64,000 bases of DNA from Virgibacillus_F sp049310925 (GTDB taxonomy: Bacteria > Bacillota > Bacilli > Bacillales > Amphibacillaceae). Positions 52,102 to 61,128 of this stretch are shown here, piece by piece. Position numbers and translations under genes: made by a program. The stretch spans positions 1 to 64,000 of the forward strand of contig NZ_JBMERP010000008.1 of NCBI RefSeq assembly GCF_049310925.1, written 5' to 3'. Each line of letters opens with the position of its first letter. Within the stretch, counting starts at the first letter, position 1. Under the pieces are notes generated by a model. The model was not told the origin of the DNA and did no database searches. It saw only the letters and a program-made list of their open reading frames with translations.

Positions 52102-52275
52102 CTACACAACCCAAACTAAAAGAGCAGTTATAACTATACTTTCTAGAAACAGAATAGCAAAGTTCTTTTTTCTGCTAACTTCCTTATTAGATGAGAAAGC
52201 CCTAAATATAAAACCAATTATTCCTACTATTATAAAAGTCACCACAAACGTGAGAGAGACCATTAATAATTGCAT
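52102..52275 (-). CDS. Small two-helix membrane protein
   Basis: 57 residues from ATG 52275 with GGAGG 9 nt upstream. Two membrane helices (about 2-25 and 39-57) are joined by a basic loop (SSNKEVSRKKN). No family recognised. First of three adjacent tiny membrane proteins, next to a repeat element. Confidence 0.68.
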   Translation of the reverse strand: MQLLMVSLTFVVTFIIVGIIGFIFRAFSSNKEVSRKKNFAILFLESIVITALLVWVV

Positions 52276-52321
52276 TCGTATTAACCTCCGTAAAAGTATT
52301 TACCTTTTTAAGTTTATGCTA

Positions 52322-52815
52322 TTTTCGTAAGTTTTGTTGCTTTTAATCTTCACAGTTGATACAAACTACGACATTGTGAATTCTTTCTTTTGACGCCGTT
52401 CCGGCAGAACACTTCGCTTTCCGCGGGCACGGCCTCAGTCTCCTCAGAAGCAAAGAACGCTTCTTCCGGGGCCTTCGGACTCGCGCTGTTCCCGCAGGAG
52501 TCTTCGTATTCTGCCTCCACTAAGATAGAAAGTTGCGCATGAATTCTGTGGCTTTACGGGATTCCTCTTCTTTGAACAGAAACTTATCTAAGCGGAGGAA
52601 AAATGCGAGACTCCAGTGGGAAAGGAACAGTCTGAAGACCCCGCAGTGAGCGGTTTTTGCTCCGAGGAGGCTGAAGCGTTCCCCACGGAAAGCGAGTGTT
52701 TTTCCGTAGCGCTGAATCAGCCACCAATTTAGTAATTGTTGGTAGGAAATAAATACAGCGCATAAGTTGCAGTCTATAGATTGTATGTCAAAAAAACATG
52801 TTATAGAAAACAGCC
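52322..52815. repeat. Composite inverted-repeat element, copy 2
   Basis: The left end (52322-52375, CGTAAGTTTTGTTGC then ACAAACTACGACATT) and the right end (about 52758-52815, AAGTTGCAGTCTATA then ATGTCAAAAAAACAT, ending AAACAGCC) match the ends of the element at 26232-26608. The core differs. It contains facing GC-rich arms, CACTTCGCTTTCCGCGGG at about 52410 and CCACGGAAAGCGAGTG near 52682, an inverted pair of a type common between genes in Bacillaceae. No coding capacity. Confidence 0.65.
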
Positions 52816-52952
52816 TACTTTTACTTTATCTCATTTTAACATAACAATTAAACCCTTAATTAGATAACACGATATAAAATACTGTATATTTACAATTCAC
52901 TTAACTATTTGTTACTATGAGTATTAATTACTATTTAAGAGGTGTTCTGTAA

Positions 52953-53717
52953 ATGAAAAATTCGAGCCTTGTTGAAATCTTATACAATGCACACAATCTC
53001 AAGCAACCTATTTCTAAAGAGCGTATTCCAAAGAACATTAGTAAGACAGATGCATACGAAGTCCAGCATTTGATAACTAACAAAAAGGTTGCTGACAACC
53101 AGGATATTCTTCTAGGCTACAAAATCAGTTTAACGAGTGAAGAAACACAAAAGTTATTTCAATCAACTACACCTCTTTACGGAGCTTTAACAAAAACAAG
53201 CCTTGCTGATGGTATAATTGAACTGGACAAAATGAATGCACCTTTAATTGAAGTCGAATTAATGTTTATTGTAAATGAAAATTTATCAACAGAAGATAGT
53301 GATGACGCCATTTTACGAAAAACAAGTATTGCTCCTGGTCTAGAAGTACCGGATTCACGCTTTACAGATTGGTTTCCAAAAATAAGCTTTGGTCAGGTTA
53401 TAGCGGATAGCGCAGTTGCAGGCAATATCATTGTTGGATCACCTGTAGAAAAAATAACAGTTGACCAATTGGGGGAAATAAAAGCAGATTTACGATTAAA
53501 CGGCGAATCAATTTCTAGTGGAACATCATCTGAAGTACTTAATAATCCAGTCAATGCAATAAAATGGCTTGTAGATGAGCTTGCAAAAAGTGGCCGTATT
53601 ATCGAAAAGGGTATGATTATATCTTCAGGCACATTTATTTTGCCAAAAGTACTACAAAAAGGAAACTATGAAGCTAACTTTGATAATGTTGGTAAAATAA
53701 GTCTAAATGTAATATAG
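52953..53717 (+). CDS. 2-keto-4-pentenoate hydratase-type protein (FAH superfamily)
   Basis: 254 residues of the hydratase/decarboxylase branch of the fumarylacetoacetate hydrolase superfamily: KTDAYEVQHL near the N-terminus, LLGYKISLTS, the metal-binding EVELMFIV and APGLEVPDSR, then SSGTFILP. Enzymes of this group hydrate 2-hydroxypentadienoates or decarboxylate oxalocrotonates in aromatic meta-cleavage. No other such pathway gene is nearby, so the substrate is open. AAGAGGTG lies 8 nt ahead of the ATG. It has its own terminator. Confidence 0.88.
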   Translation: MKNSSLVEILYNAHNLKQPISKERIPKNISKTDAYEVQHLITNKKVADNQDILLGYKISLTSEETQKLFQSTTPLYGALTKTSLADGIIELDKMNAPLIEVELMFIVNENLSTEDSDDAILRKTSIAPGLEVPDSRFTDWFPKISFGQVIADSAVAGNIIVGSPVEKITVDQLGEIKADLRLNGESISSGTSSEVLNNPVNAIKWLVDELAKSGRIIEKGMIISSGTFILPKVLQKGNYEANFDNVGKISLNVI

Positions 53718-53727
53718 AATGAAACAA

Positions 53728-53767
53728 AAAGAATCGCTGCGTCTTAATCACGCAGCGATTCTTTTTT
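53728..53767. terminator. Bidirectional terminator between the hydratase gene and ilvA
   Basis: AAAGAATCGCTGCGT pairs with ACGCAGCGATTCTTT around a 7-nt loop, with T tracts on both strands. It ends both the hydratase gene and the ilv-leu operon. Confidence 0.92.
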
Positions 53768-53793
53768 CGACTATTTGTTTCTGCTTTGTATAT

Positions 53794-54837
53794 TCATGTA
53801 GTGCCTACCACGGCAGTTTGCAAACTGCCTGCGAGTTGTTGGATTTTCGGTAGTACACCAAGATCCATATTTCCACCGCTAACAATTACTCCACAATGTC
53901 TTGATTTTATTTGATCATTGTGAGCAAATAGCGCTGCTAGAGCTGCTGCACCCGCTCCTTCCATCAAAGTCTTGTTTCTTTCAAGCATGTAAATGATGGC
54001 AGAAGCAATATCTTCATCAGTAACAGTTACTATATCGTCCACATATTCCCGAACCAATGGCAATGTACGTTTTCCTGGCTGTTTGACAGCAATTCCTTCC
54101 GCGATTGTCGATACTGAATCAAGACTTTTCAATTCGCTGTTATGGTAGCTATCATACATTGCTGATGCCCCACTTGCCTGAACTCCAATAATTTTGATGT
54201 TGCGATTGACATACTTGGCAGCAACAGCAATCCCGCTGATTAATCCCCCACCACCTATTGGTACAATAATGGTGTCAATTCGATCTTCTTGCCTTAGCAT
54301 TTCCATTGCTATTGTGCCTTGACCAGCCATTACATCATAATCATCAAAAGGGTGGATATAGACCGCACCATTTTGACTTTGTTTAATTAATGAGGCTTCA
54401 TATGCCTCTTGAAAAGACTTCCCTATTAAAACAACTTCTGCACCATACGCTCTTGTTGCATTTATCTTAGCCAATGGAGTTGTTTCTGCCATAAATATAG
54501 TTGCTTTAACATCTAATTTAGCCGCAGCATGTGCCACTCCTTGAGCATGGTTTCCAGCAGATGCGGTTATAACTCCTTTTTTTAATTCTTCAGGTGATAA
54601 TTGCATCAATTTAAAGCTTGCACCTCTAAACTTAAACGCACCCGTTTTTTGCTGGTTTTCCATCTTAAAATAAACCTTCTTGCCAACCACTTTATTAGTA
54701 GTCGTAGACGTTATTAATGGAGTCCGATGAACAATTGGCGCTAGCCGAACCATCGCACTATGAACCTTCTCACCCGTTAAACAATTCCCAATGAATCCAC
54801 TCTCCTTATTTTTAATGGTGCCTGGCACATTTACCAT
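53794..54837 (-). CDS. ilvA: Threonine dehydratase, short form without regulatory domain
   Basis: 347 residues of the fold-type II PLP family. The PLP lysine is in KTGAFKFRGA (about residue 67) and the phosphate loop is PIGGGGLISG. It deaminates threonine to 2-oxobutyrate for isoleucine synthesis. The protein ends soon after SGGNMDLGVLP, so it has no C-terminal ACT-like domain, unlike the roughly 420-residue B. subtilis IlvA that Ile inhibits. In size it resembles catabolic TdcB. It is last in the ilv-leu operon, 10 bp after leuD, with a weak GGAAA ribosome site. Confidence 0.92.
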   Translation of the reverse strand: MVNVPGTIKNKESGFIGNCLTGEKVHSAMVRLAPIVHRTPLITSTTTNKVVGKKVYFKMENQQKTGAFKFRGASFKLMQLSPEELKKGVITASAGNHAQGVAHAAAKLDVKATIFMAETTPLAKINATRAYGAEVVLIGKSFQEAYEASLIKQSQNGAVYIHPFDDYDVMAGQGTIAMEMLRQEDRIDTIIVPIGGGGLISGIAVAAKYVNRNIKIIGVQASGASAMYDSYHNSELKSLDSVSTIAEGIAVKQPGKRTLPLVREYVDDIVTVTDEDIASAIIYMLERNKTLMEGAGAAALAALFAHNDQIKSRHCGVIVSGGNMDLGVLPKIQQLAGSLQTAVVGTT

Positions 54838-54847
54838 TTATTTCCAA

Positions 54848-55426
54848 TTAATTATTCTCAAATGCGTCTATTTTGTCTTGGTGTTGTAGTGTTAGTGCTA
54901 TTTCGTCCCATCCGTTTAGCAGTTTTTCTTTATGGTATGCTGGGATGTCAAAGTGTATGCTGTTATTCTCTGCGTCGAGAATACGTTGACTTTCTAAGTC
55001 TACAGTTAGGGTTAATGTTGCGTCTTCGGCTTGGCGCATCCATTGATCCAACTGTAATTGATCCATTTGAATCGGGATAATTCCATTTTTTAATGCATTA
55101 TTATAGAAGATATCCGCAAAACTTGGTGCTATGACAACTCGAAACCCATAATCAAGCAATGACCATGGTGCATGTTCTCTAGAGGAACCACATCCAAAAT
55201 TTTCACCAGCTAACAATATCGAAGCAGTGTTATATTTCGTTTGATTTAATCCAAATTCAGCTCGTTTATTTCCATCATCATCAAATCGCCAATGATAAAA
55301 CAAAAACTGTCCAAATCCGGTTCTTTCGATTCTTTTTAAAAATTGCTTTGGAATAATCTGATCCGTGTCAACGTTTGTTCGATCTAGTGGGTAGACAAGT
55401 CCCGTATGCTCTTTAATAGCCTCCAT
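54848..55426 (-). CDS. leuD: 3-isopropylmalate dehydratase small subunit
   Basis: About 192 residues with the swivel domain of aconitase-like enzymes: GLVYPLDRTNVDTDQIIPKQFL at the N-terminus and GENFGCGSSREHAPW in the middle. With LeuC it isomerises isopropylmalate. ATG 55426 has AGGAGG 8 nt upstream; a GTG three codons earlier overlaps it. It follows leuC by 19 bp. Confidence 0.97.
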   Translation of the reverse strand: MEAIKEHTGLVYPLDRTNVDTDQIIPKQFLKRIERTGFGQFLFYHWRFDDDGNKRAEFGLNQTKYNTASILLAGENFGCGSSREHAPWSLLDYGFRVVIAPSFADIFYNNALKNGIIPIQMDQLQLDQWMRQAEDATLTLTVDLESQRILDAENNSIHFDIPAYHKEKLLNGWDEIALTLQHQDKIDAFENN

Positions 55427-55445
55427 GATGCACACCTCCTACTTA

Positions 55446-56852
55446 CTAGTTAAACACCCCTACAAATTGACGAACATCTACAAAACGTCCTTCTATCGCT
55501 GCAGCTGCAGCCATCTCGGGACTTACTAAATGCGTACGTGCCCCATTTCCCTGTCTTCCTTCAAAATTCCGGTTCGAGGTTGATGCACATCTACCTCCAG
55601 GTGGAACAATATCGTCGTTCATGGCCAGGCACATACTGCAGCCCGCTTCACGCCATTCAAATCCAGCTTCCTGAAAAATGATATCCAATCCTTGCTTTTC
55701 TGCTTGCAGTTTTACGCTGAATGATCCAGGCACCACAATCGCTCTGACACTAGACTTAACCTGTTTTCCTTTTACAATTGCTGCAGCTTTTTGTAAATCA
55801 CTCAAGCGGGAATTTGTACAGGATCCGATAAATACATGATCAATTTCTATTGACGTAATTGGCTGATTTTCTGTTAACCCCATGTATTCTAAAGCACGAC
55901 TAACATCTTCCTTATAGTCTACCTCGCTTAAATCAGGGGTTGAACCGCTAATTGGTACACACATACCAGGGTTCGTTCCCCATGAAACCTGTGGCTCAAT
56001 CTCTGCTGCATGTATGGTTACTGCCTTGTCGTAAACTGCATCATCGTCAGTAGCAAGTTCAAGCCAATGCTCTGCCAATGCATCAAACGCTTCCCCTTCT
56101 GGTACATGTTCTTTTCCTTTTAAAAATTCAATTGTTTTCATGTCAGGGCTGATTAATCCAGCTCTTGCTCCCGCTTCAATCGACATATTACAAACTGTCA
56201 TGCGTTCCTCCATAGTTAAATTTCTTACTGCTTCACCCGTATATTCTAGTACATAGCCTGTTCCGAAACGCACGCCAAATTTAGCAATAATTGCTAAGAT
56301 TAGATCTTTTGCTGTGACACCTGGTCCTAAATCACCGTCCACCTGGACATTTAATGTCTTAGGGCTATCCTGCCACAGGGTTTGAGTAGCCAGCACGTGT
56401 TCAACCTCACTTGTACCAATCCCAAAAGCCAATGCACCAAATGCGCCATGGGTAGATGTATGACTATCACCACAAACAATTGTCTTTCCAGGCTGAGTTA
56501 GTCCAAGCTCAGGGCCAATAACGTGAACAATGCCCTGATCAGGATGATTCATATCTGCCAGTGTAATGTTATTATCCATGCAGTTTTTTCTCAATGTTTG
56601 CATTTGTTTTTCAGCAACTTGATCTTTAATAATATCCCGATTTCTGGTCGGAACGTTATGGTCCATTGTTGCATATGTTAAATCTGGGCGGCGTACGCTT
56701 CGTTGCTTCAATCGTAACCCCTCAAATGCCTGTGGAGAGGTTACTTCGTGAACCAAATGCAAATCAACATAAAGTAAATCCGGTGTTCCTTCTTCTTTAT
56801 GAACAACATGTTTATTCCAAATTTTATTAACTATAGTTTCAGGTTTTACCAT
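55446..56852 (-). CDS. leuC: 3-isopropylmalate dehydratase large subunit
   Basis: About 468 residues. The [4Fe-4S] cysteines lie in IGSCTNSRLSDL and GCSMCLAMN, with GDSHTSTHGAFG in the N-terminal part. It forms the catalytic partner of LeuD in leucine synthesis. ATG 56852 (MVKPETIV) fits the family start and has AGGA upstream; the open frame extends 12 codons further but would overlap leuB. Confidence 0.97.
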   Translation of the reverse strand: MVKPETIVNKIWNKHVVHKEEGTPDLLYVDLHLVHEVTSPQAFEGLRLKQRSVRRPDLTYATMDHNVPTRNRDIIKDQVAEKQMQTLRKNCMDNNITLADMNHPDQGIVHVIGPELGLTQPGKTIVCGDSHTSTHGAFGALAFGIGTSEVEHVLATQTLWQDSPKTLNVQVDGDLGPGVTAKDLILAIIAKFGVRFGTGYVLEYTGEAVRNLTMEERMTVCNMSIEAGARAGLISPDMKTIEFLKGKEHVPEGEAFDALAEHWLELATDDDAVYDKAVTIHAAEIEPQVSWGTNPGMCVPISGSTPDLSEVDYKEDVSRALEYMGLTENQPITSIEIDHVFIGSCTNSRLSDLQKAAAIVKGKQVKSSVRAIVVPGSFSVKLQAEKQGLDIIFQEAGFEWREAGCSMCLAMNDDIVPPGGRCASTSNRNFEGRQGNGARTHLVSPEMAAAAAIEGRFVDVRQFVGVFN

Positions 56853-56869
56853 TTCATCACATCCTGCCT

Positions 56870-57976
56870 TTAGACATACATACTGCAAATGCTATTTGAA
56901 ACACTTTTTGTTGTAAGGTTTTCTACAACAATTTCTGTTATTTCTTTTGTACCTACCTGTTTACCACCCTTTATGTTTAAATCAAGGGTGTGATAACCTT
57001 GTTCAAGGCATTCATTAACAGCTTTTTCAATTTCACTCGCTTCCTCTTCCATTTCAAATGAGAATCTAAGCATTAATGCTACGGACAAAATCATACCCAA
57101 TGGATTAGCAATTCCTTTACCTGCTATATCTGGTGCAGATCCATGAACTGGTTCATAAAGACCAACACCATCTGATCGGACACTGGCTGATGGTAGCATC
57201 CCTAAAGATCCTGTTAATACGGACGCCTCGTCACTTAAAATATCACCGAATAGATTTTCAGTAACGATTACATCAAAACTAGTAGGATGTGTAATTAACT
57301 TCATTGCCGCTGCATCGACCAGCAAATGTTCAACTGTTACATCAGGGTATTCGTTGCTTTTCTCATTCACTATTTCACGCCACATCTTACTGGACTCCAA
57401 TACATTTGCTTTATCAACAGATGTCAACTTGTTGTTTCTTAATCTGGCACTCTGAAAGCCTTTATCGATAATACGTTCCATTTCATTTCGTTGATAATAA
57501 AGGGTATCGACAACAATATTACCATTGTCACGACGTTCGCTTGGTTTACCAAAATAAAGTCCACCTGTTAACTCTCGAACGATTAAAATGTCACTGCCTT
57601 TTATCACTTCTTCTTTTAGTGGCGAGGCATGCAGTAACGGTGCGAAACCTTTAACTGGCCGTAAGTTAGCAAATAATCCAAGCTTTTTCCGAATTCCAAG
57701 TAACCCTTTCTCTGGTCTCAGGTGCCCAGGAAACGAGTCCCATTTCTCCCCTCCAACAGCTCCAAGCAGAATAGCATCTGCAAGCTGACATGCTTTAACG
57801 GTATCTTCCGGTAAAGGTGTGCCATAGTTGTCAATCGCGTCACCACCAATTGCATGTTGATAAAAGGTAAAGCTGTGGTCAAATTCACTCGCGATCGTAT
57901 TTAATACCAGTTTTGCAGACTCCATGATTTCCGTGCCAACACCATCACCTGGAAGCAGAACAATTTGTTTATTCAT
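56870..57976 (-). CDS. leuB: 3-isopropylmalate dehydrogenase
   Basis: 368 residues of the isocitrate/isopropylmalate dehydrogenase family: LLPGDGVGTEIM at the N-terminus, the RELTGGLYFGKP substrate loop, and NLFGDILSDEASVLTGSLGMLPSAS for metal and NAD binding. It oxidises and decarboxylates 3-isopropylmalate. The ATG lies 23 bp after the leuA stop, within the same operon. Confidence 0.97.
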   Translation of the reverse strand: MNKQIVLLPGDGVGTEIMESAKLVLNTIASEFDHSFTFYQHAIGGDAIDNYGTPLPEDTVKACQLADAILLGAVGGEKWDSFPGHLRPEKGLLGIRKKLGLFANLRPVKGFAPLLHASPLKEEVIKGSDILIVRELTGGLYFGKPSERRDNGNIVVDTLYYQRNEMERIIDKGFQSARLRNNKLTSVDKANVLESSKMWREIVNEKSNEYPDVTVEHLLVDAAAMKLITHPTSFDVIVTENLFGDILSDEASVLTGSLGMLPSASVRSDGVGLYEPVHGSAPDIAGKGIANPLGMILSVALMLRFSFEMEEEASEIEKAVNECLEQGYHTLDLNIKGGKQVGTKEITEIVVENLTTKSVSNSICSMYV

Positions 57977-57999
57977 TGGTCATCCCTCCGCTTTCCTTT

Positions 58000-59544
58000 T
58001 TATTTGACTACTTCTTGATGGTTAGTAGAATTCTGTTGAACAATATAACGATTTACTGCATTTAAAAATGCATTGGCAGAAGCTTCAATAACGTCCTGTG
58101 CAGATCCTCTACCATTCACTGCGAATCCATTAACAAGCAATTGAACATGTGATTCTGCAATAGCATCCTTGCCACCGCCAACAGATTTAAGCTGATAATC
58201 TACCAGCTTTAAATCCTCCTGAATCAATGAATCTAATGTTTTGTAGACAGCCTCGACACTTCCCTGTCCTGTGCAAGCTGATTGCACTGTGTTCCCATCT
58301 GGTGTTTTCAAAAGCACTGTTGCAGTAGGGATATTTGCAGTTCCATATTGAACCTGGAACATCTCCATCTTGTATTTGTTTACAGAAGCCATTTCTGTTT
58401 GAATTTCCATTAAAATGGTTAATAAATCGTCGTCAGTTACTTCTTTTTTATGATCAGTCAGTTCCTTAAACAGATCAAATGCTTCTTTTAACTTTTCCTC
58501 TGTTAAGTTAATGCCAAGTTCCTTAACCTTATCCTTGAATGCATGACGCCCAGAGTGTTTACCAAGGAACAATGTGTTTGAAGCAACTCCTACCATTTCA
58601 GGTGTAATAATTTCATAGGTCGAAGCATGCTTTAATACGCCGTCCTGATGGATACCTGCCTCATGTGCAAACGCATTTCTACCAACTACTGCTTTGTTTG
58701 CCTGCACATACATACCAGTCAATTTTGCAACAAGGTCGCTCGTTCTCTTAATTTCCTTTAAATTAAGTCCTGTATGGAAAGGATAGTGGTCTGAACGAAT
58801 CTTTAATGCAACTGCCAACTCTTCAATAGCAGCATTACCAGCACGCTCACCGATTCCATTAATCGTCCCCTCTATCTGTGTTGCACCATTTTCGACAGCT
58901 GCCAATGAATTAGCTACCGCCATTCCCAGGTCATTATGGCAATGGCAAGAAAGACTAACACGGTCTATATTGGGCACTGTTTCCGTGATAAATTTAAACA
59001 ATTTTCCATACTCTAAAGGTGTCGTATATCCCACTGTATCAGGAAGATTAATAACAGTAGCTCCAGCATCGATAACACGCTCGATAATCTGAGCCAGGAA
59101 GTTCCAATCTGATCGTGACGCATCTTCAGCTGACCATTCTACTTGTGGAAATCTCTGTCTGGCGTACGACACCATTTCTACAGCAGTATCAATTACCTGC
59201 TCAGGAGATTTCTTCAGCTTATAGGTCATGTGAATTGGTGATGTTGCCAGAAAAAGATGCAAGCATGGTTCAGCGGCACCCTTTAGTGCCTCCCAGGCAG
59301 TATCAACGTCTGACTTTACTGTTCGTGCTAACCCTGTAACAGAAGTGTCTTTTATTGTATCCGCGATTTTTTTTACAGCGTTAAAGTCGCCTTTGGAGGA
59401 AGCAGGAAATCCCGCTTCCATTCGATCCACACCAAAGCGTTCGAGTTGTTTTGCAATTTCCAATTTCTCTAGTTGGTTAAGATTCACTCCTGGTGATTGC
59501 TCACCATCTCTTAACGTTGTATCAAAAATCTTAATTTTTGACAT
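58000..59544 (-). CDS. leuA: 2-isopropylmalate synthase
   Basis: 514 residues. The catalytic TIM barrel has DTTLRDGEQSPGVNL near the N-terminus and the metal-binding LSCHCHNDLGMAVANS block. The C-terminal LeuA dimer domain (about 390-510) binds leucine for feedback inhibition, with VGGGKDAIAE. It condenses acetyl-CoA with 2-oxoisovalerate, the first step to leucine. Its start overlaps ilvC by 14 bp. Confidence 0.97.
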   Translation of the reverse strand: MSKIKIFDTTLRDGEQSPGVNLNQLEKLEIAKQLERFGVDRMEAGFPASSKGDFNAVKKIADTIKDTSVTGLARTVKSDVDTAWEALKGAAEPCLHLFLATSPIHMTYKLKKSPEQVIDTAVEMVSYARQRFPQVEWSAEDASRSDWNFLAQIIERVIDAGATVINLPDTVGYTTPLEYGKLFKFITETVPNIDRVSLSCHCHNDLGMAVANSLAAVENGATQIEGTINGIGERAGNAAIEELAVALKIRSDHYPFHTGLNLKEIKRTSDLVAKLTGMYVQANKAVVGRNAFAHEAGIHQDGVLKHASTYEIITPEMVGVASNTLFLGKHSGRHAFKDKVKELGINLTEEKLKEAFDLFKELTDHKKEVTDDDLLTILMEIQTEMASVNKYKMEMFQVQYGTANIPTATVLLKTPDGNTVQSACTGQGSVEAVYKTLDSLIQEDLKLVDYQLKSVGGGKDAIAESHVQLLVNGFAVNGRGSAQDVIEASANAFLNAVNRYIVQQNSTNHQEVVK

Positions 59545-60565
59545 GTACTTTCACATCCTTTTGCTTAGTTTGTAATGGCTGCTTAACAAAAGGCATTAAT
59601 TCTCGTAACTCCCTTCCAACCTTTTCAATTGGGTGTTGGTTTTCTTTTGCATTAGTAGCATTAAATTTAGGACGATTGGCCTGATTCTCCAGGATCCATC
59701 CTTTAGCAAATTCACCTGATTGTACATCAGCAAGGATTTCTTTCATACGTTCTTTCGTTTCTCCATTGATTACACGTGGTCCAGATACAAAATCTCCCCA
59801 TTGTGCAGTATCTGAAACAGAGTAGCGCATGTTTTCTAATCCACCTTCATACAGCAAATCCACTATTAGTTTCATTTCATGCATACACTCAAAATAAGCT
59901 ACTTCTGGTTGATATCCTGCTTCAGTCAATGTTTCAAATCCTGCTTTTATTAAACTGGTAACTCCACCGCATAGTACCGCTTGTTCCCCGAATAAATCTG
60001 TTTCTGTTTCCTCCTGGAAGGTAGTTTCCAGCACACCTGCCCTAGCTGCACCAATCCCTTGTGCATATGCTAAAGCCACCTGTGTGGCATTTCCTGTTAC
60101 ATCCTGAAACACGCCATATAATGCTGGAACTCCTGCTCCTTCTTGATATGTTCTCCGTACTAGATGTCCCGGCCCTTTTGGAGCTACAAGAAATACATCA
60201 ACGTCTGATGGCGGGACAATTTGATTAAAATGAATATTAAATCCATGTGCAAAAGCAATTGCATTTCCTGCCTGTAGATTAGGTTTAATACTTTCATTAT
60301 AGACAGCAGGTTGATGCTCATCTGGTAAAAGAACCATTACTACGTCCGCAGCACTTACCGCTTCAGCAACTGAAACAACATCAAAACCGTCCTGCTCAGC
60401 CTTTTCCTGAGATTTACCAGGTCTTAATCCAACAACTACGTCATAACCACTTTCATGAAGATTTAGTGCATGTGCATGGCCCTGTGAACCATAACCTACT
60501 ACTGCTATTTTTTTCTTTTGTAATACCTCTTTTTGGATATCTTTTTCATAAAGTACTTTTGACAT
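59531..60565 (-). CDS. ilvC: Ketol-acid reductoisomerase
   Basis: About 344 residues of the class I enzyme. The NADPH-binding VVGYGSQGHAHALNL is near the N-terminus, with APKGPGHLVRRTYQEG and the metal-binding FGEQAVLCGG in order. It makes dihydroxy acids for valine, leucine and isoleucine. ATG 60565 (MSKVLYEK) has AGAGG 9 nt upstream; the frame extends 6 codons further. ilvD, the next enzyme, is absent from the window. Confidence 0.97.
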   Translation of the reverse strand: MSKVLYEKDIQKEVLQKKKIAVVGYGSQGHAHALNLHESGYDVVVGLRPGKSQEKAEQDGFDVVSVAEAVSAADVVMVLLPDEHQPAVYNESIKPNLQAGNAIAFAHGFNIHFNQIVPPSDVDVFLVAPKGPGHLVRRTYQEGAGVPALYGVFQDVTGNATQVALAYAQGIGAARAGVLETTFQEETETDLFGEQAVLCGGVTSLIKAGFETLTEAGYQPEVAYFECMHEMKLIVDLLYEGGLENMRYSVSDTAQWGDFVSGPRVINGETKERMKEILADVQSGEFAKGWILENQANRPKFNATNAKENQHPIEKVGRELRELMPFVKQPLQTKQKDVKVHVKN

Positions 60566-60609
60566 GACAATCTTCCTCTCCATTTTTAAATTATATTCTT
60601 GATCATTTC

Positions 60610-61128
60610 CTATCCGGAAAATGAATTTAACTCTGTAATCTGCTTTGGCTGCTGTCCTCTTAAAAAGGCTGTAACACCTGTCTTAGTTAGTTCTTTTATT
60701 CCGTAAGGTCTTAGCAGTGATATTAACGCTTCGACTTTATCCGGTTTACCGGTTACCTGAATGGTTAGGCTCTCCTTACTTACATCTATTACAGATGCGC
60801 GAAAAGGAGCAATGATCCCTTGAATCTCAGCATTTAATTTCCCACTGCCTAACACTTTGATAAGTGCTAATTCTCTTGCAACGATAGCTTTATCTGTAAT
60901 ATCAGAAACCTTAATGACGTCAATTTGCTTATTTAATTGCTTGGTTAACTGTTCTAACTTCTGGCTATCGCTAATTTCCACAACAAGTGTCATTTTCGAA
61001 ATACCTTCTGTTTCTGAACCTCCCACAGAAATGCTGTCAATGTTAAATTGCCTTTTTTGCAACATACCTGTAATCCGATTAAGAACACCGCTTCTATCCT
61101 GGACAGTAGCTGTTATAATTCGTTTCAT
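60610..61128 (-). CDS. ilvN: Acetolactate synthase small (regulatory) subunit
   Basis: 172 residues. An N-terminal ACT domain (about 1-75) starts KRIITATVQDRSGVLNRITGM, and the C-terminal IlvN domain ends near LTKTGVTAFLRG. It binds valine and controls the large subunit. Start overlaps ilvB by 4 bp, giving coupled translation. Called ilvH in B. subtilis. Confidence 0.96.
   Translation of the reverse strand: MKRIITATVQDRSGVLNRITGMLQKRQFNIDSISVGGSETEGISKMTLVVEISDSQKLEQLTKQLNKQIDVIKVSDITDKAIVARELALIKVLGSGKLNAEIQGIIAPFRASVIDVSKESLTIQVTGKPDKVEALISLLRPYGIKELTKTGVTAFLRGQQPKQITELNSFSG

Noticed and set aside
52322..52815. Degraded rRNA or tRNA region because of locally high GC
   Set aside because: The GC-rich arms are inverted copies typical of an intergenic repeat, and no tRNA or rRNA motif is present.
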